Virus record (IMG/VR): IMGVR_UViG_3300040856_000413
Coordinates: 1 to 29,212 of that record
DNA length: 29,212 nt
Direction: 5' to 3' (one strand)
From: a virus
Below the pieces are notes generated by a model that searched no databases, had not been told where the DNA came from, and was given only the letters and a program-made list of their open reading frames with translations. Position numbers and translations under genes: made by a program. This document shows, piece by piece, positions 1 to 6,897 of this stretch (positions within the stretch are counted from its first letter, which is position 1; every line of letters starts with the position of its first letter).

Positions 1-1
1 T

Positions 2-82
2 TTTTTTTTCGAAAGCCTTTATATGACTCTTTTTGTTATCCTTGTGATCTTGACCTATGTAGTATTTGGCAGAGTCAAGTAA
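2..82 (+). CDS. Possible 3' end of a small membrane peptide gene (partial)
   Basis: This frame is open from the left edge to a TAA at 80-82. From an ATG at 23 it would encode a 19-residue hydrophobic peptide (MTLFVILVILTYVVFGRVK) able to form one transmembrane helix with a basic C-terminus. The frame has no stop before the ATG, so it may be the tail of a longer gene that starts outside the window. Several other one-helix peptides are encoded elsewhere here, which makes it plausible, but there is no clear ribosome binding site before the ATG. No function is assigned. Confidence 0.25.
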   Translation, partial: FFFESLYMTLFVILVILTYVVFGRVK

Positions 83-95
83 GAAGAGTTATACT
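66..95 (+). promoter_or_regulatory. Sigma70-type host promoter candidate upstream of RNA polymerase gene
   Basis: A -35-like TTGGCA (66-71) and a -10-like TATACT (90-95) are separated by 18 bases. Each hexamer matches the bacterial consensus at five of six positions. It lies 55 bases before the RNA polymerase start codon, and no copy of the phage promoter motif lies between. This suits an early gene that host RNA polymerase must read first, as in T7. It is a pattern match only. Confidence 0.45.
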
Positions 96-149
96 GTCCT
101 AAATAACGGAGAGCCATTTGCTCCCAGTCCGTAAAAGAAGGAATAACGA

Positions 150-2345
150 ATGAATCCAATGGAACTTCTAATAGAGCAAGTCAGTGCACAACAAAAGTTC
201 TTAATGAATATAAAAGGAGATAAACCTGATACAAGAAAGAAAGCTTGGAAACTACATGACAAAGAACCTAGAGAAATAATTGAGTGTACCTATGGTCAAA
301 TACTTTCTCACATTGAAATAAAAAGTGAGCTAGCTAACATGATTGCTAGCATAGGCGGCTCTTTAAATCGCCGATTCCGACTAAGGGTTGACGAGATTGA
401 GGAAGCCCATCTTGGCTGGGAAGTTTTCAAAGCCTACCTAGATATAGGAATCCTAGCAATACAAAAGAAGAGAGGTATGTCTAATGGACGCCGAAAGAAA
501 CACTCTTCATATCACATCACAGTAAAAGACTCAGAGGCTCTAAACTCTATCATGGACTTGGTAGATACAGAGTCTGTTGAGTTATTTCCAACCGCCCATA
601 AACCTGCGGAGTGGGTCTCTGGAGAATACTATCATGAAACAGGGTTTCCTCTAATTAAAAAGAGGCCCCATGAAGACGCAATATCGGCTGTAAAAGAAGG
701 TAATATGGATTATCTGCTAGATGTCCTAAACAAACTATCTTCTACAGGGTGGCGCATAAACAAGTTTGTCTTTGAGACATTCCAAGCTGCCAAGTACAGT
801 AAAGACAAAACACCCTTCAAAGCAATGAAAGAAGTTGACCCTATTAAAAGGGCTTCTTTGGAAGTTGAAATGAGAGCTATCGAGAGACTAGCAGAAAGGA
901 ATATTGACAATGCTTTCTACCATCTGTATAATGTTGATTTTCGTGGTCGCATATACCCTAACACTGCGTTTCTACATGAGCAATCCTCTGACAATGCCAA
1001 GGGGCTTCTATTGCTCGACACCCCCGTACCTCTAGGTAAAATGGGGTTCTATTGGTTATCTGTACACACAGCTAATATGTGGGGCAATGATAAGGTCTCT
1101 TTAGATGATCGTGCCCAGTGGGTCCAAGATAACTTCTTTGATATCTGCTCTTATGTAGGAGATCCTATGAAAAACACAGGGTGGATGGACGCTGACAAGC
1201 CATTCTGTTTTCTTGCCTGTTGTAAGGAGTTAAATGACTTAGCGGAGTGGGGTGTTCACAGAGATCCTGAAGACTTCCCTTCTTGCCTTCCTATCTATAT
1301 TGATGGCTCAAATAACGGTGTTCAGCACTTAACCGCCATGTCTAAAGATGAAACTGTTGCTCCACTAGTAAATCTTGTCCCTCAAGAAGTCCCTGGGGAT
1401 GTATATATGTTTATCGCAGAGCATAGCCAAGAACAAGTTCGCAAAGACTTCTTAGCTGCAGGTGATGAAGTAAATAACCGCTTTGTTGAGGTATTTACTA
1501 AAATCAAAGACTTCAAAGCGGATATTAATAAGTATAGCAAAAACCCTAAGAGCCAACTATATAAGGATGCAATGGCTCGATTTAACGAAGGCCGAAACCA
1601 TCTATGGGAAATCAAGGGTAAACTTGGTCCTGCTTTCTGGAACGCCATCGAGGATAAAAAGATATGGCGCAAGACAGTAAAACGCCCAGTTATGGTATTA
1701 GGCTACGGCGGCACTAAGCAGGGCATGAAGACTATGGTAGAGGAAGATACTTATGATCTTTCTGAGTATCTTCGTGACAAAGACAAAGCTTGGTCGTCCT
1801 ACCTAGGCGGTCTAATCTACGATACTTGCTATGCTAAACTAAGAGGACCAGCTAATTTGCTTCTTATGTTTGAAACGTTGGGCGCTCAGGAAAACGAAAA
1901 GAATAGGCATGTTGCCTATGACCAGATTGTTACTGGATTTAAAGTTGTTCAACCCTACACTGCAACTAAACTAAAACAAATAGAGTTACAGCACGGGGAA
2001 GATATGTATCGTATTAGCATCCACATCCGAAAAGAAAAGGAGCTTAACAACAAAAAACAGAAACAATCATTAGCGCCCAACATCGTACATAGTGTAGACG
2101 CTGTTCATGTGGCTATGTATGTTAAAGAAACAGAGTACCCTGTAACTGTAGTTCATGACTCCTTCGGGTGTCACGCAGGTAATATGGATAAAGCCTTCCT
2201 CGATGTAAGAAGCCTGTTTATTGACCTGTATGAAAGAGAACCTCTTGAGCATATCTTTGCTCAGATGGATGCACTAAACTTAATTCCTAAAAAGGGAAAC
2301 CTTAAAATTTCATCAATAATGGAGTCTGACTATGCATTTGCCTAA
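150..2345 (+). CDS. T7-like single-subunit DNA-directed RNA polymerase
   Basis: This is a phage RNA polymerase that would transcribe middle and late phage genes from its own promoters. The palm and fingers motifs of the T7 family are all visible: DFRGRIYP (263-270), motif A with Asp385 (IYIDGSNNGVQHLTAM), motif B with Lys511 and Tyr519 eight residues apart as in T7 (K631/Y639), and motif C with His669-Asp670 (VVHDSFG). The end, SDYAFA, resembles the T7 C-terminal foot (DFAFA). At 731 residues it is about 150 shorter than T7 RNA polymerase (883). The missing part is in the N-terminal domain, which in T7 helps promoter melting and RNA exit. ATG 150 follows AGAAGGAATAACGA, a reasonable ribosome binding site. 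It is the first complete gene, downstream of a host-type promoter. Identity is secure. Confidence 0.97.
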   Translation: MNPMELLIEQVSAQQKFLMNIKGDKPDTRKKAWKLHDKEPREIIECTYGQILSHIEIKSELANMIASIGGSLNRRFRLRVDEIEEAHLGWEVFKAYLDIGILAIQKKRGMSNGRRKKHSSYHITVKDSEALNSIMDLVDTESVELFPTAHKPAEWVSGEYYHETGFPLIKKRPHEDAISAVKEGNMDYLLDVLNKLSSTGWRINKFVFETFQAAKYSKDKTPFKAMKEVDPIKRASLEVEMRAIERLAERNIDNAFYHLYNVDFRGRIYPNTAFLHEQSSDNAKGLLLLDTPVPLGKMGFYWLSVHTANMWGNDKVSLDDRAQWVQDNFFDICSYVGDPMKNTGWMDADKPFCFLACCKELNDLAEWGVHRDPEDFPSCLPIYIDGSNNGVQHLTAMSKDETVAPLVNLVPQEVPGDVYMFIAEHSQEQVRKDFLAAGDEVNNRFVEVFTKIKDFKADINKYSKNPKSQLYKDAMARFNEGRNHLWEIKGKLGPAFWNAIEDKKIWRKTVKRPVMVLGYGGTKQGMKTMVEEDTYDLSEYLRDKDKAWSSYLGGLIYDTCYAKLRGPANLLLMFETLGAQENEKNRHVAYDQIVTGFKVVQPYTATKLKQIELQHGEDMYRISIHIRKEKELNNKKQKQSLAPNIVHSVDAVHVAMYVKETEYPVTVVHDSFGCHAGNMDKAFLDVRSLFIDLYEREPLEHIFAQMDALNLIPKKGNLKISSIMESDYAFA

Positions 2346-2529
2346 AATCGGAGACAACCTAGAAGTATACTTTGAAGGTGAAGTAAATGAAGTTCTTATA
2401 GACGGTATTGGCTTTTCTGAAGGGTGTCACGTTGTCGAATATTACCAAGTTACTGTAGACCCCGAAGGAGACCCTTTCTACGCAGAACTTTATGTAGAAG
2501 ATATGGACAAGTTCTGGAACTTCTGCTAA
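2332..2529 (+). CDS. Small acidic protein of unknown function
   Basis: A 65-residue acidic protein (begins MHLPKIGDNLEVYFEG) that overlaps the end of the RNA polymerase gene by 14 bases, so it is probably translationally coupled to it. GGAG lies upstream of the ATG at normal spacing. Alternating hydrophobic and charged residues suggest a small beta-rich fold. No known family was recognised. It sits before the first phage-type promoter, so it belongs to the early RNA polymerase unit and could be an early host-takeover protein, but nothing in the sequence shows this. Confidence 0.7.
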   Translation: MHLPKIGDNLEVYFEGEVNEVLIDGIGFSEGCHVVEYYQVTVDPEGDPFYAELYVEDMDKFWNFC

Positions 2530-2543
2530 TAAAACATGGGTAA

Positions 2544-2562
2544 AAATACCCGCAAATAATGA
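2544..2562 (+). promoter_or_regulatory. Phage RNA polymerase promoter candidate P1
   Basis: AAATACCCGCAAATAATGA, the first of three identical 19-base copies in the window, all in the same direction and upstream of gene blocks. Aligned to the T7 consensus TAATACGACTCACTATAGGG it shares AATAC at -16 to -12, an A/T-rich unwinding stretch, and G at +1 (position 2561). It lies between the early unit and the SSB gene, giving a leader of about 53 bases. Promoter function is inferred from repetition, placement and the co-encoded T7-like polymerase. Confidence 0.8.
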
Positions 2563-2613
2563 CTAATAAGTCTAATGACAAATATCCCGGATATATCAGA
2601 TAAGGAAATCCAA

Positions 2614-3150
2614 ATGGCTAATCAAACACAAATTATCCCTAATGCTGAACTCTTCTTTGCTAAGTTGGACCCAGCACGCCCTAACGCTTCTTTCAACAAG
2701 GAAAACCCAACATGGGAAGTTCAAATTCGTACCCGTGACAAAAAAGTTGCTAAAAGCTGGAAAGACATGAACCTGCGTGTTCAACCCAAAGAAGACGATG
2801 AGGGCCTATACTATGCTGCTAACCTAAAGAAGAAATCTATGAAGCGTGACGGCTCCCCTATGGCACCGGTTAATGTTGTTGCTGGTGACTTATCCCCTGT
2901 TGATCCCAAGACAATTGGTAATGGTTCTGTAGGTAACTTGAGCGTCTATCAGTACGACTATAACGTCAACGGCTCAACAGGCATTGCATCTATGTTGATG
3001 GGGGTACAGATTACAACCCTTAATGAATACACCCCTCGGCCTAATCAAGGTGGCTTTGAGATTACAGACTTTAAAGTTAACAAAGTTTCAGATAATCAAG
3101 AAGTAGACGATGATATGCTGACAAGTGTTGAAGACGATCTTGACTTCTAA
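2614..3150 (+). CDS. gp2.5-like single-stranded DNA-binding protein
   Basis: The protein of 178 residues would coat single-stranded DNA and coordinate polymerase and primase-helicase at the fork. The body is beta-rich with many basic and aromatic residues (AKLDPARPNASFNKENPTWE near the start). It ends in an acidic tail closing with Phe (DDDMLTSVEDDLDF), the hallmark of T7 gp2.5, whose acidic tail and terminal Phe contact replisome partners. ATG 2614 was chosen over ATG 2575 because AAGGAAA lies just before it and the family starts with a MANQ-like sequence. It lies between promoter P1 and a terminator, so it can be transcribed as a one-gene unit. It is somewhat shorter than T7 gp2.5 (232). 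Confidence 0.85.
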   Translation: MANQTQIIPNAELFFAKLDPARPNASFNKENPTWEVQIRTRDKKVAKSWKDMNLRVQPKEDDEGLYYAANLKKKSMKRDGSPMAPVNVVAGDLSPVDPKTIGNGSVGNLSVYQYDYNVNGSTGIASMLMGVQITTLNEYTPRPNQGGFEITDFKVNKVSDNQEVDDDMLTSVEDDLDF

Positions 3151-3170
3151 AAATAAGAATCGAAATAATC

Positions 3171-3198
3171 GGTCATCCCTACGGGGGTGGCCTTTTTT
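3171..3198 (+). terminator. Rho-independent terminator after SSB gene
   Basis: GGTCATCCC (3171-3179) can pair with GGGGTGGCC (3184-3192) in a 9-bp stem with two G-U pairs and a four-base loop, followed at once by six T (3193-3198). It sits 20 bases after the SSB stop codon and just before the next gene. Read-through would be needed for downstream genes, so it may set a high SSB to downstream ratio. Confidence 0.85.
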
Positions 3199-3216
3199 AC
3201 CAAATGGAGAACTATT

Positions 3217-3417
3217 ATGAGACTTTCTAAGAGAAGCATAATATCAGGTAAAATTAATGAGATGGATCTCGACATAACAGAAGAACAGTACTTTAGCTGG
3301 AAAAACGGAGACTTAGTACAAAGGGCATTCCCTCAATTAAGCTCTGGGGAAAGAGAGTTTATAGTCTCAGGAATAACACCTAAAGAATGGAAAGAAGTAT
3401 TTGGAGAAGAAGCATGA
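3217..3417 (+). CDS. Conserved small phage protein of unknown function
   Basis: A 66-residue protein beginning MRLSKRSIISGKINEMDLDI. ATG 3217 was chosen because the longer GTG frame from 3187 would start inside the terminator hairpin, and GGAG precedes the ATG. The pattern of a basic N-terminus, then ITEEQ, an RAFPQLSSGEREFI segment and a GITPKEWKEVFGEE end resembles a small protein common in lytic phages and never assigned a role, to my knowledge. The next gene starts inside its stop region (ATGA overlap). Confidence 0.8.
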   Translation: MRLSKRSIISGKINEMDLDITEEQYFSWKNGDLVQRAFPQLSSGEREFIVSGITPKEWKEVFGEEA

Positions 3418-3551
3418 ATCGTAAAGATTTCTTTAACTGGCTTGACACTATCATTGACAATGGAAACTCCGACTGGGAGGTTATAGAAGACTTTGGAGAT
3501 GGGAATATCTGGATTAGGTTTACTAACATTAGTGAAGAGGAAGAAATATGA
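3414..3551 (+). CDS. 45-residue acidic protein, unknown function
   Basis: A short frame (MNRKDFFNWLDTIIDNGNSD...) sits exactly between two genes. It overlaps the previous stop by four bases (ATGA) and its own TGA overlaps the next ATG at 3548. This perfect coupling on both sides is the main reason to call it a gene. It is acidic, with a Glu-rich end and several Trp. No family was recognised. Confidence 0.65.
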   Translation: MNRKDFFNWLDTIIDNGNSDWEVIEDFGDGNIWIRFTNISEEEEI

Positions 3552-3988
3552 AACTACTTAAAGGTGTGTACCTAGCTGGCCCTATGGCTGGTTTCTCAGG
3601 TAAAGAAATGAAAGAATGGAGAAAATATGCAGGAACAGTTCTAGAAGATCATGGTATTGAGTTTCTAGATCCTTCTCGTAGGATTTCTTTCCACGAACAA
3701 CTCTTAGATGACAGAGGTTTAGAAAGCAATATCGCCAAGCGTATATTTAAACAAGATCTTCGAGATATCGCACGATGTGAGATCTTATTAGTTGATATGC
3801 GTAATCATCCAAAGGCCAAGGGTCAAGGTACAGCTTGTGAGGTTATGTTTAGCCACATGAAGAACAAGACAATTATTATGTTTAAAAATAAGCATGATCG
3901 TATCAACCCCTTCATGACAGCTATGGCAACAGAAGTTCACAACAGTTTAGATGAAGCTCTTGAAGCTTGCATTGATTATTCGGAGTAA
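3548..3988 (+). CDS. Nucleoside 2-deoxyribosyltransferase-like protein
   Basis: The protein of 146 residues has the Rossmann-like layout of the deoxyribosyltransferase family: VYLAGPM (7-13) at the first strand, DLRDIARCEILLVDM (70-84), and a GTACEVMFSH helix whose Glu98 occupies the place of the catalytic nucleophile. Such enzymes exchange or hydrolyse the base of deoxynucleosides or their monophosphates, so a nucleotide salvage or base-editing role is likely. The exact substrate cannot be read from the sequence. It is coupled by ATGA to the preceding gene and followed by a nucleotidyltransferase-like gene. Confidence 0.75.
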   Translation: MKLLKGVYLAGPMAGFSGKEMKEWRKYAGTVLEDHGIEFLDPSRRISFHEQLLDDRGLESNIAKRIFKQDLRDIARCEILLVDMRNHPKAKGQGTACEVMFSHMKNKTIIMFKNKHDRINPFMTAMATEVHNSLDEALEACIDYSE

Positions 3989-3993
3989 TAAAT

Positions 3994-4434
3994 ATGACCA
4001 GAAAAACACTCGGGGATATTCTCTTAGAAAGCCTTAACAATAACAAGCGCACCTATTCCTATGAGGAAGAGGGCGATATGTTCTTTCCTGAATCTATCTT
4101 CCTCCATACTGTTCGGTTTGGTAGTGCTACTGTTATGGGGCGAGGTAAGGACTTAGATTATCTTACTCTCACATCAGACTTAGGAAAAGCATTCCCTTAT
4201 CTATTAACACGAGACTGGGAATACACAGGAACGGAAGAACAGTATTTAGCCAACCCACAACAGGTGGAGTTTCAGACTTTCCGCTTAGGCTGTTATAACC
4301 TTGTTGTCGTATCAAACGCTAAACATTTCCGTATGATGGTAAAAGCTAACGATCTCTGCGTTAAGCTTAAACTAGCCAACAGAAGTGATCGTATTGCGGT
4401 ATTTGATTCGATCTGTGCAAAAGGAGAAATCTAA
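3994..4434 (+). CDS. Nucleotidyltransferase-fold protein (putative)
   Basis: This 146-residue protein has a GS...G...DLD motif (Gly43-Ser44, Gly49, Asp53 and Asp55), the pattern of the minimal nucleotidyltransferase fold, in which GS binds the nucleotide phosphates and the Asp pair binds metal. The C-terminal half (NLVVVSNAKHFRMM, then a Leu/Val/Ala-rich helix and RIAVFDSI) resembles phage nucleotidyltransferase-like proteins that I recall only loosely. It could transfer a nucleotide to a small molecule, RNA or protein. The target is unknown, and a non-catalytic role is possible. It lies five bases after the deoxyribosyltransferase-like gene. Confidence 0.5.
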   Translation: MTRKTLGDILLESLNNNKRTYSYEEEGDMFFPESIFLHTVRFGSATVMGRGKDLDYLTLTSDLGKAFPYLLTRDWEYTGTEEQYLANPQQVEFQTFRLGCYNLVVVSNAKHFRMMVKANDLCVKLKLANRSDRIAVFDSICAKGEI

Positions 4435-4637
4435 TGGGATTTAGTCCAAGGATGTATGAAATACACGTTTTCCTTGAAGGAGAAAACGGAGTATGGTGGT
4501 GGGAGCATATTGATACTCTTGCTGACTTAACAGAAGCATCCGAATGGTATAATAGGTACAAAGATACAAACATGAGTGTTCGTATTATCGAAACTAAAAT
4601 AGTAAAGGCTTTTGAAGATGGAAAGGAATACACATAA
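4434..4637 (+). CDS. Trp-rich small protein, unknown function
   Basis: The protein of 67 residues starts by TAATG coupling to the previous gene with AAGGAG upstream. An in-frame ATG at 4452 (MYEIHVFLEG) is an alternative start, but its ribosome binding site is weaker. It contains a VWWWEHIDTLADL segment and is likely a small alpha/beta fold. No family was recognised. The next gene begins at its stop codon. Confidence 0.65.
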   Translation: MGFSPRMYEIHVFLEGENGVWWWEHIDTLADLTEASEWYNRYKDTNMSVRIIETKIVKAFEDGKEYT

Positions 4638-4816
4638 TGAATGTAGTATGGATATTGATTTGGTTTGTTGTTGTACCAGAAAACGGGGTTAGATACTATC
4701 ACCTTGGTACATACGACAATGAAACATTATGCAATGTTGGCCTAAGAGATGCTTCAGTGATGGTCAACGATAAAAATGAAACAATAGAATGTATCGGAGT
4801 AAAAATTGATGGCTAA
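4637..4816 (+). CDS. Small protein with N-terminal membrane or signal segment
   Basis: A 59-residue frame coupled by TAATG at 4637. The N-terminus [17 protein letters not shown] is a hydrophobic helix. The rest is polar, with two Cys (CNVGL and ECIGV) that could form a disulfide if the domain lies in the periplasm. No Lys or Arg precedes the hydrophobic stretch, so it is not a typical signal peptide. No family was recognised. Exact coupling on both sides supports it being real. Confidence 0.6.
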   Translation: MNVVWILIWFVVVPENGVRYYHLGTYDNETLCNVGLRDASVMVNDKNETIECIGVKIDG

Positions 4817-5027
4817 ACTGTATGACTTAGAACCAATGATACTGGACTGCTGGCATGTATGCAATGACCTACAGGTAGTGTTCAGACAGATAGGTGACGG
4901 TGAACGTGAGCCTACCCATGATGAGATGATGAACACCTTAATGGGTATGCAACAACTATACGAGTGGAAGTTTGAGCAGTTGTTTAACAAGTATGAAGAT
5001 GTATTTAAAGCGCAGAGAGAGGAATAG
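4809..5027 (+). CDS. Small helical protein, unknown function
   Basis: A 72-residue, mostly helical protein ([20 protein letters not shown]...). ATG 4809 with upstream GGAG was chosen over the TTG one codon earlier. It overlaps the end of the preceding gene by eight bases. Acidic, with a Met-rich helix [20 protein letters not shown]. No family was recognised. Confidence 0.7.
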   Translation: MAKLYDLEPMILDCWHVCNDLQVVFRQIGDGEREPTHDEMMNTLMGMQQLYEWKFEQLFNKYEDVFKAQREE

Positions 5028-5031
5028 TATA

Positions 5032-5196
5032 ATGACTATTGAAGTTCGTGAAGAGTATTATCAAGTTTATTTGGATGGTCAACTCTACCACGAAGGCCGT
5101 TTTGAAGACTGTAAAGAATACGTACTACGCTCTTTAGATGACGACTGCGCAGAGTTATACAAAGTAACTGTAACAGAGGAGAAGATAATTGTTTGA
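5032..5196 (+). CDS. 54-residue acidic protein, unknown function
   Basis: Begins MTIEVREEYYQVYLDG at ATG 5032, four bases after the previous stop, with AGAGAGG upstream. The frame extends further upstream, but that extension lies inside the previous gene and lacks a ribosome binding site. Predicted as a small beta-alpha-beta unit with a YHEGRFEDCKEYV segment. No family was recognised. Confidence 0.65.
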   Translation: MTIEVREEYYQVYLDGQLYHEGRFEDCKEYVLRSLDDDCAELYKVTVTEEKIIV

Positions 5197-5371
5197 ACAT
5201 CAACAAGTCTTAATACCGATTAATAGCGCAGAAGAACTCTCTATTGTATCTATCAATGGGAAGCCTGAAATAGCTATATGTGGCCCGGAAGGGGTATATC
5301 ATAATACTGTAACCCCTTTGGGCAATGAGAAAGACTTACGCAACTTCATGAAGAAATGGTTTGGAGAATAA
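5189..5371 (+). CDS. 60-residue protein with TTG start, unknown function
   Basis: The likely start is TTG at 5189. GAGGAG (5176-5181) lies seven bases upstream, and no ATG is available before the middle of the frame. It overlaps the previous gene by eight bases. The sequence (VLIPINSAEELSIVSINGKP, later FMKKWFGE) suggests a small mixed fold. The TTG start may keep expression low. No family was recognised. Confidence 0.6.
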   Translation: MFEHQQVLIPINSAEELSIVSINGKPEIAICGPEGVYHNTVTPLGNEKDLRNFMKKWFGE

Positions 5372-5372
5372 T

Positions 5373-5768
5373 ATGCTTGACTCAATGACAACCAATATGA
5401 ATAAAGTTTACACCAAATATCTATCAAAACCAGTTGGAAAAGACAAAGGAGTTTATACAGTGTACCATATATTTGTAGAAGGAAAACATAGAGGAATCCA
5501 TCAAGGTTACGTGGGCCGTTCAAAGCTTAATATCACGGGAATAAAGTTTCGCTACTGGTATGAAGTAAAGGAGGCAATGTCTGAGAAATACTCTAGAAAG
5601 AAACGTCCTGTACTTACCAATATAAATAATCACATGAAGGATATAAAGATTGTTTCATTAGCCTCTGGCTTAACCTTGGAGGAAGCAAAAGAGATGGAAA
5701 AGGCTTTGCGTCCAAATACGGGGGTATGGAAAAATAAGTTTACTTGGAACGTAAAAAAAGGAGGCTAA
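5373..5768 (+). CDS. GIY-YIG family endonuclease (putative)
   Basis: The 131-residue protein has the family landmarks in order: GVYTVYHI (Gly26-Tyr28) standing for GIY, GYVGRS (45-50) standing for YIG, Arg60 after it, a Glu in the LEEAKEMEKALRP helix (Glu107 or Glu109) and a C-terminal NVKKGG. The domain cuts DNA using a Tyr, an Arg and a metal-binding Glu. No extra DNA-recognition module is attached. It could be a free-standing homing enzyme or a host-DNA nuclease. ATG 5373 was preferred to TTG 5361 because GGAG sits at the right distance. It is followed after one base by an HhH-GPD gene. Confidence 0.65.
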   Translation: MLDSMTTNMNKVYTKYLSKPVGKDKGVYTVYHIFVEGKHRGIHQGYVGRSKLNITGIKFRYWYEVKEAMSEKYSRKKRPVLTNINNHMKDIKIVSLASGLTLEEAKEMEKALRPNTGVWKNKFTWNVKKGG

Positions 5769-5769
5769 A

Positions 5770-6333
5770 ATGTATACCCGTGATGTAAAGCTAATTAAAG
5801 ACTACGTATTAAACAGAGGGCCAGAGGGGGTGGTAGATGTGTTTAGCACAGTTATTGCTTCTATTCGTACAGGGTTCAAAGATCTAACTAATCTGTCAAA
5901 TGACATCCGGATTAATAAACATCAATCAAAGGCTCTTTGGGGCCATAAAATTGATAGTTACTCAGGAGTTGTAGAGCTTAAAGACGAGCTTTATTCAATG
6001 TTTGAAGAGAGCGCTTCACAACAAAAAATGCTTAATACAGTACTGAGTATAAAAGGGCTAGGGCTAGCAAAGGCTAGTTTTGGATTACAAATGCTAGGTT
6101 ATAATCTGGCTTGCCTCGACACTCATAACTTAAAACGACTTGGGTATTCTAGCTCTTATTTTAATAACAAAAAGAGAGTGGAAGAATATGTAAGTGTTGT
6201 ACAACAAAAAGGAACAGAATACTGGTGGAATACTTGGTGTGAGTTAATCCCACAAACAACTGTTAACAAGAAACACTTCAAAACAGCAGAGGAAGTTTCT
6301 TATGAACACGTAATAGCAGTAAGAGGGGATTAA
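5770..6333 (+). CDS. HhH-GPD-like protein related to base-excision DNA glycosylases
   Basis: A protein of 187 residues with a helix-hairpin-helix at IKGLGLAKASFGLQMLG (94-110), then ACLDTHNLKRLG. In HhH-GPD glycosylases such as EndoIII, an Asp at this place (here Asp117) activates catalysis. The segment resembles phage proteins labelled as base-excision repair enzymes. No Cys cluster for an iron-sulfur centre is present. It is shorter than full glycosylases (about 210 or more), so it may be a reduced enzyme or only a DNA-binding relative. It starts one base after the GIY-YIG gene, and the pair may act together on DNA. Confidence 0.6.
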   Translation: MYTRDVKLIKDYVLNRGPEGVVDVFSTVIASIRTGFKDLTNLSNDIRINKHQSKALWGHKIDSYSGVVELKDELYSMFEESASQQKMLNTVLSIKGLGLAKASFGLQMLGYNLACLDTHNLKRLGYSSSYFNNKKRVEEYVSVVQQKGTEYWWNTWCELIPQTTVNKKHFKTAEEVSYEHVIAVRGD

Positions 6334-6334
6334 C

Positions 6335-6721
6335 ATGAAAGTAGCAGCCTACTATAATCTCCATAAAAATACATTCTCTTTACAGTCACGTAACAAAGAG
6401 GACTACGGTAAAGTGATTAAACACACTGACCATGTAATCTTGAAGAACGCAAAGTTTACAGTAAGAAGTGCTGGTAGACAAAAAGTTCTAAATGAGAATA
6501 AGAAGAACGTTCATGCTTTTGTTGTGGGCGAAGTCGTAGAAGGACTAGGTCCACAGAGGGCCACAGAGAAACACGTAAGGTACAACCCATATCGTGGCGA
6601 TCGATTTACACGAACAGATACAGGAGAGGCTGTCTCTGTGGCAGACTATGTCATTCTCCGTAAAGGGGCCGACGATAAACCAATTATAGGAGCTTACTTA
6701 GAATGGGACGAGAAAGACTGA
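6335..6721 (+). CDS. Conserved phage protein of unknown function
   Basis: 128 residues, starting MKVAAYYNLHKNTFSLQSRN. The combination of an N-terminal YYNLHKNTFS, a middle AGRQKVLNENKKNVHAFVVGE and a later YNPYRGDRF is one I recognise from many lytic phage proteins annotated only as hypothetical. Its basic and aromatic residues fit a small nucleic-acid or nucleotide binding fold, but there is no direct evidence. It starts one base after the HhH-GPD stop. Confidence 0.75.
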   Translation: MKVAAYYNLHKNTFSLQSRNKEDYGKVIKHTDHVILKNAKFTVRSAGRQKVLNENKKNVHAFVVGEVVEGLGPQRATEKHVRYNPYRGDRFTRTDTGEAVSVADYVILRKGADDKPIIGAYLEWDEKD

Positions 6722-6897
6722 ACGATTGGAAACTAATAGAAGACTTGTTTGAGGAGAGGGCTGCGATATTAGAGTATGATGCAGGTTATACTCGTTATGC
6801 CGCAGAACAATCCGCAGCTCAACAGATGGGCTATGCAAACAAAGCTGACTTAAAAATACATATCCAAAAAATAAAGGCAGAAATAGTCAATGGGTAA
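6703..6897 (+). CDS. Small helical protein, unknown function
   Basis: A 64-residue helical protein overlapping the previous gene by 19 bases (start ATG 6703, GGAG about ten bases before). Charged helices (ERAAILEYDAGYTRYAAEQS) and a basic C-terminal helix suggest a coiled-coil or small DNA-associated protein. No family was recognised. Confidence 0.6.
   Translation: MGRERLNDWKLIEDLFEERAAILEYDAGYTRYAAEQSAAQQMGYANKADLKIHIQKIKAEIVNG

Noticed and set aside
2575-2613. Upstream ATG as the start of the SSB gene
   Set aside because: ATG 2614 has a better-placed AAGGAAA and gives the family-like N-terminus; the extra 13 residues have no family resemblance.
3187-3216. GTG start extending the 3217 gene upstream
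   Set aside because: It would begin inside the terminator hairpin and its T run.
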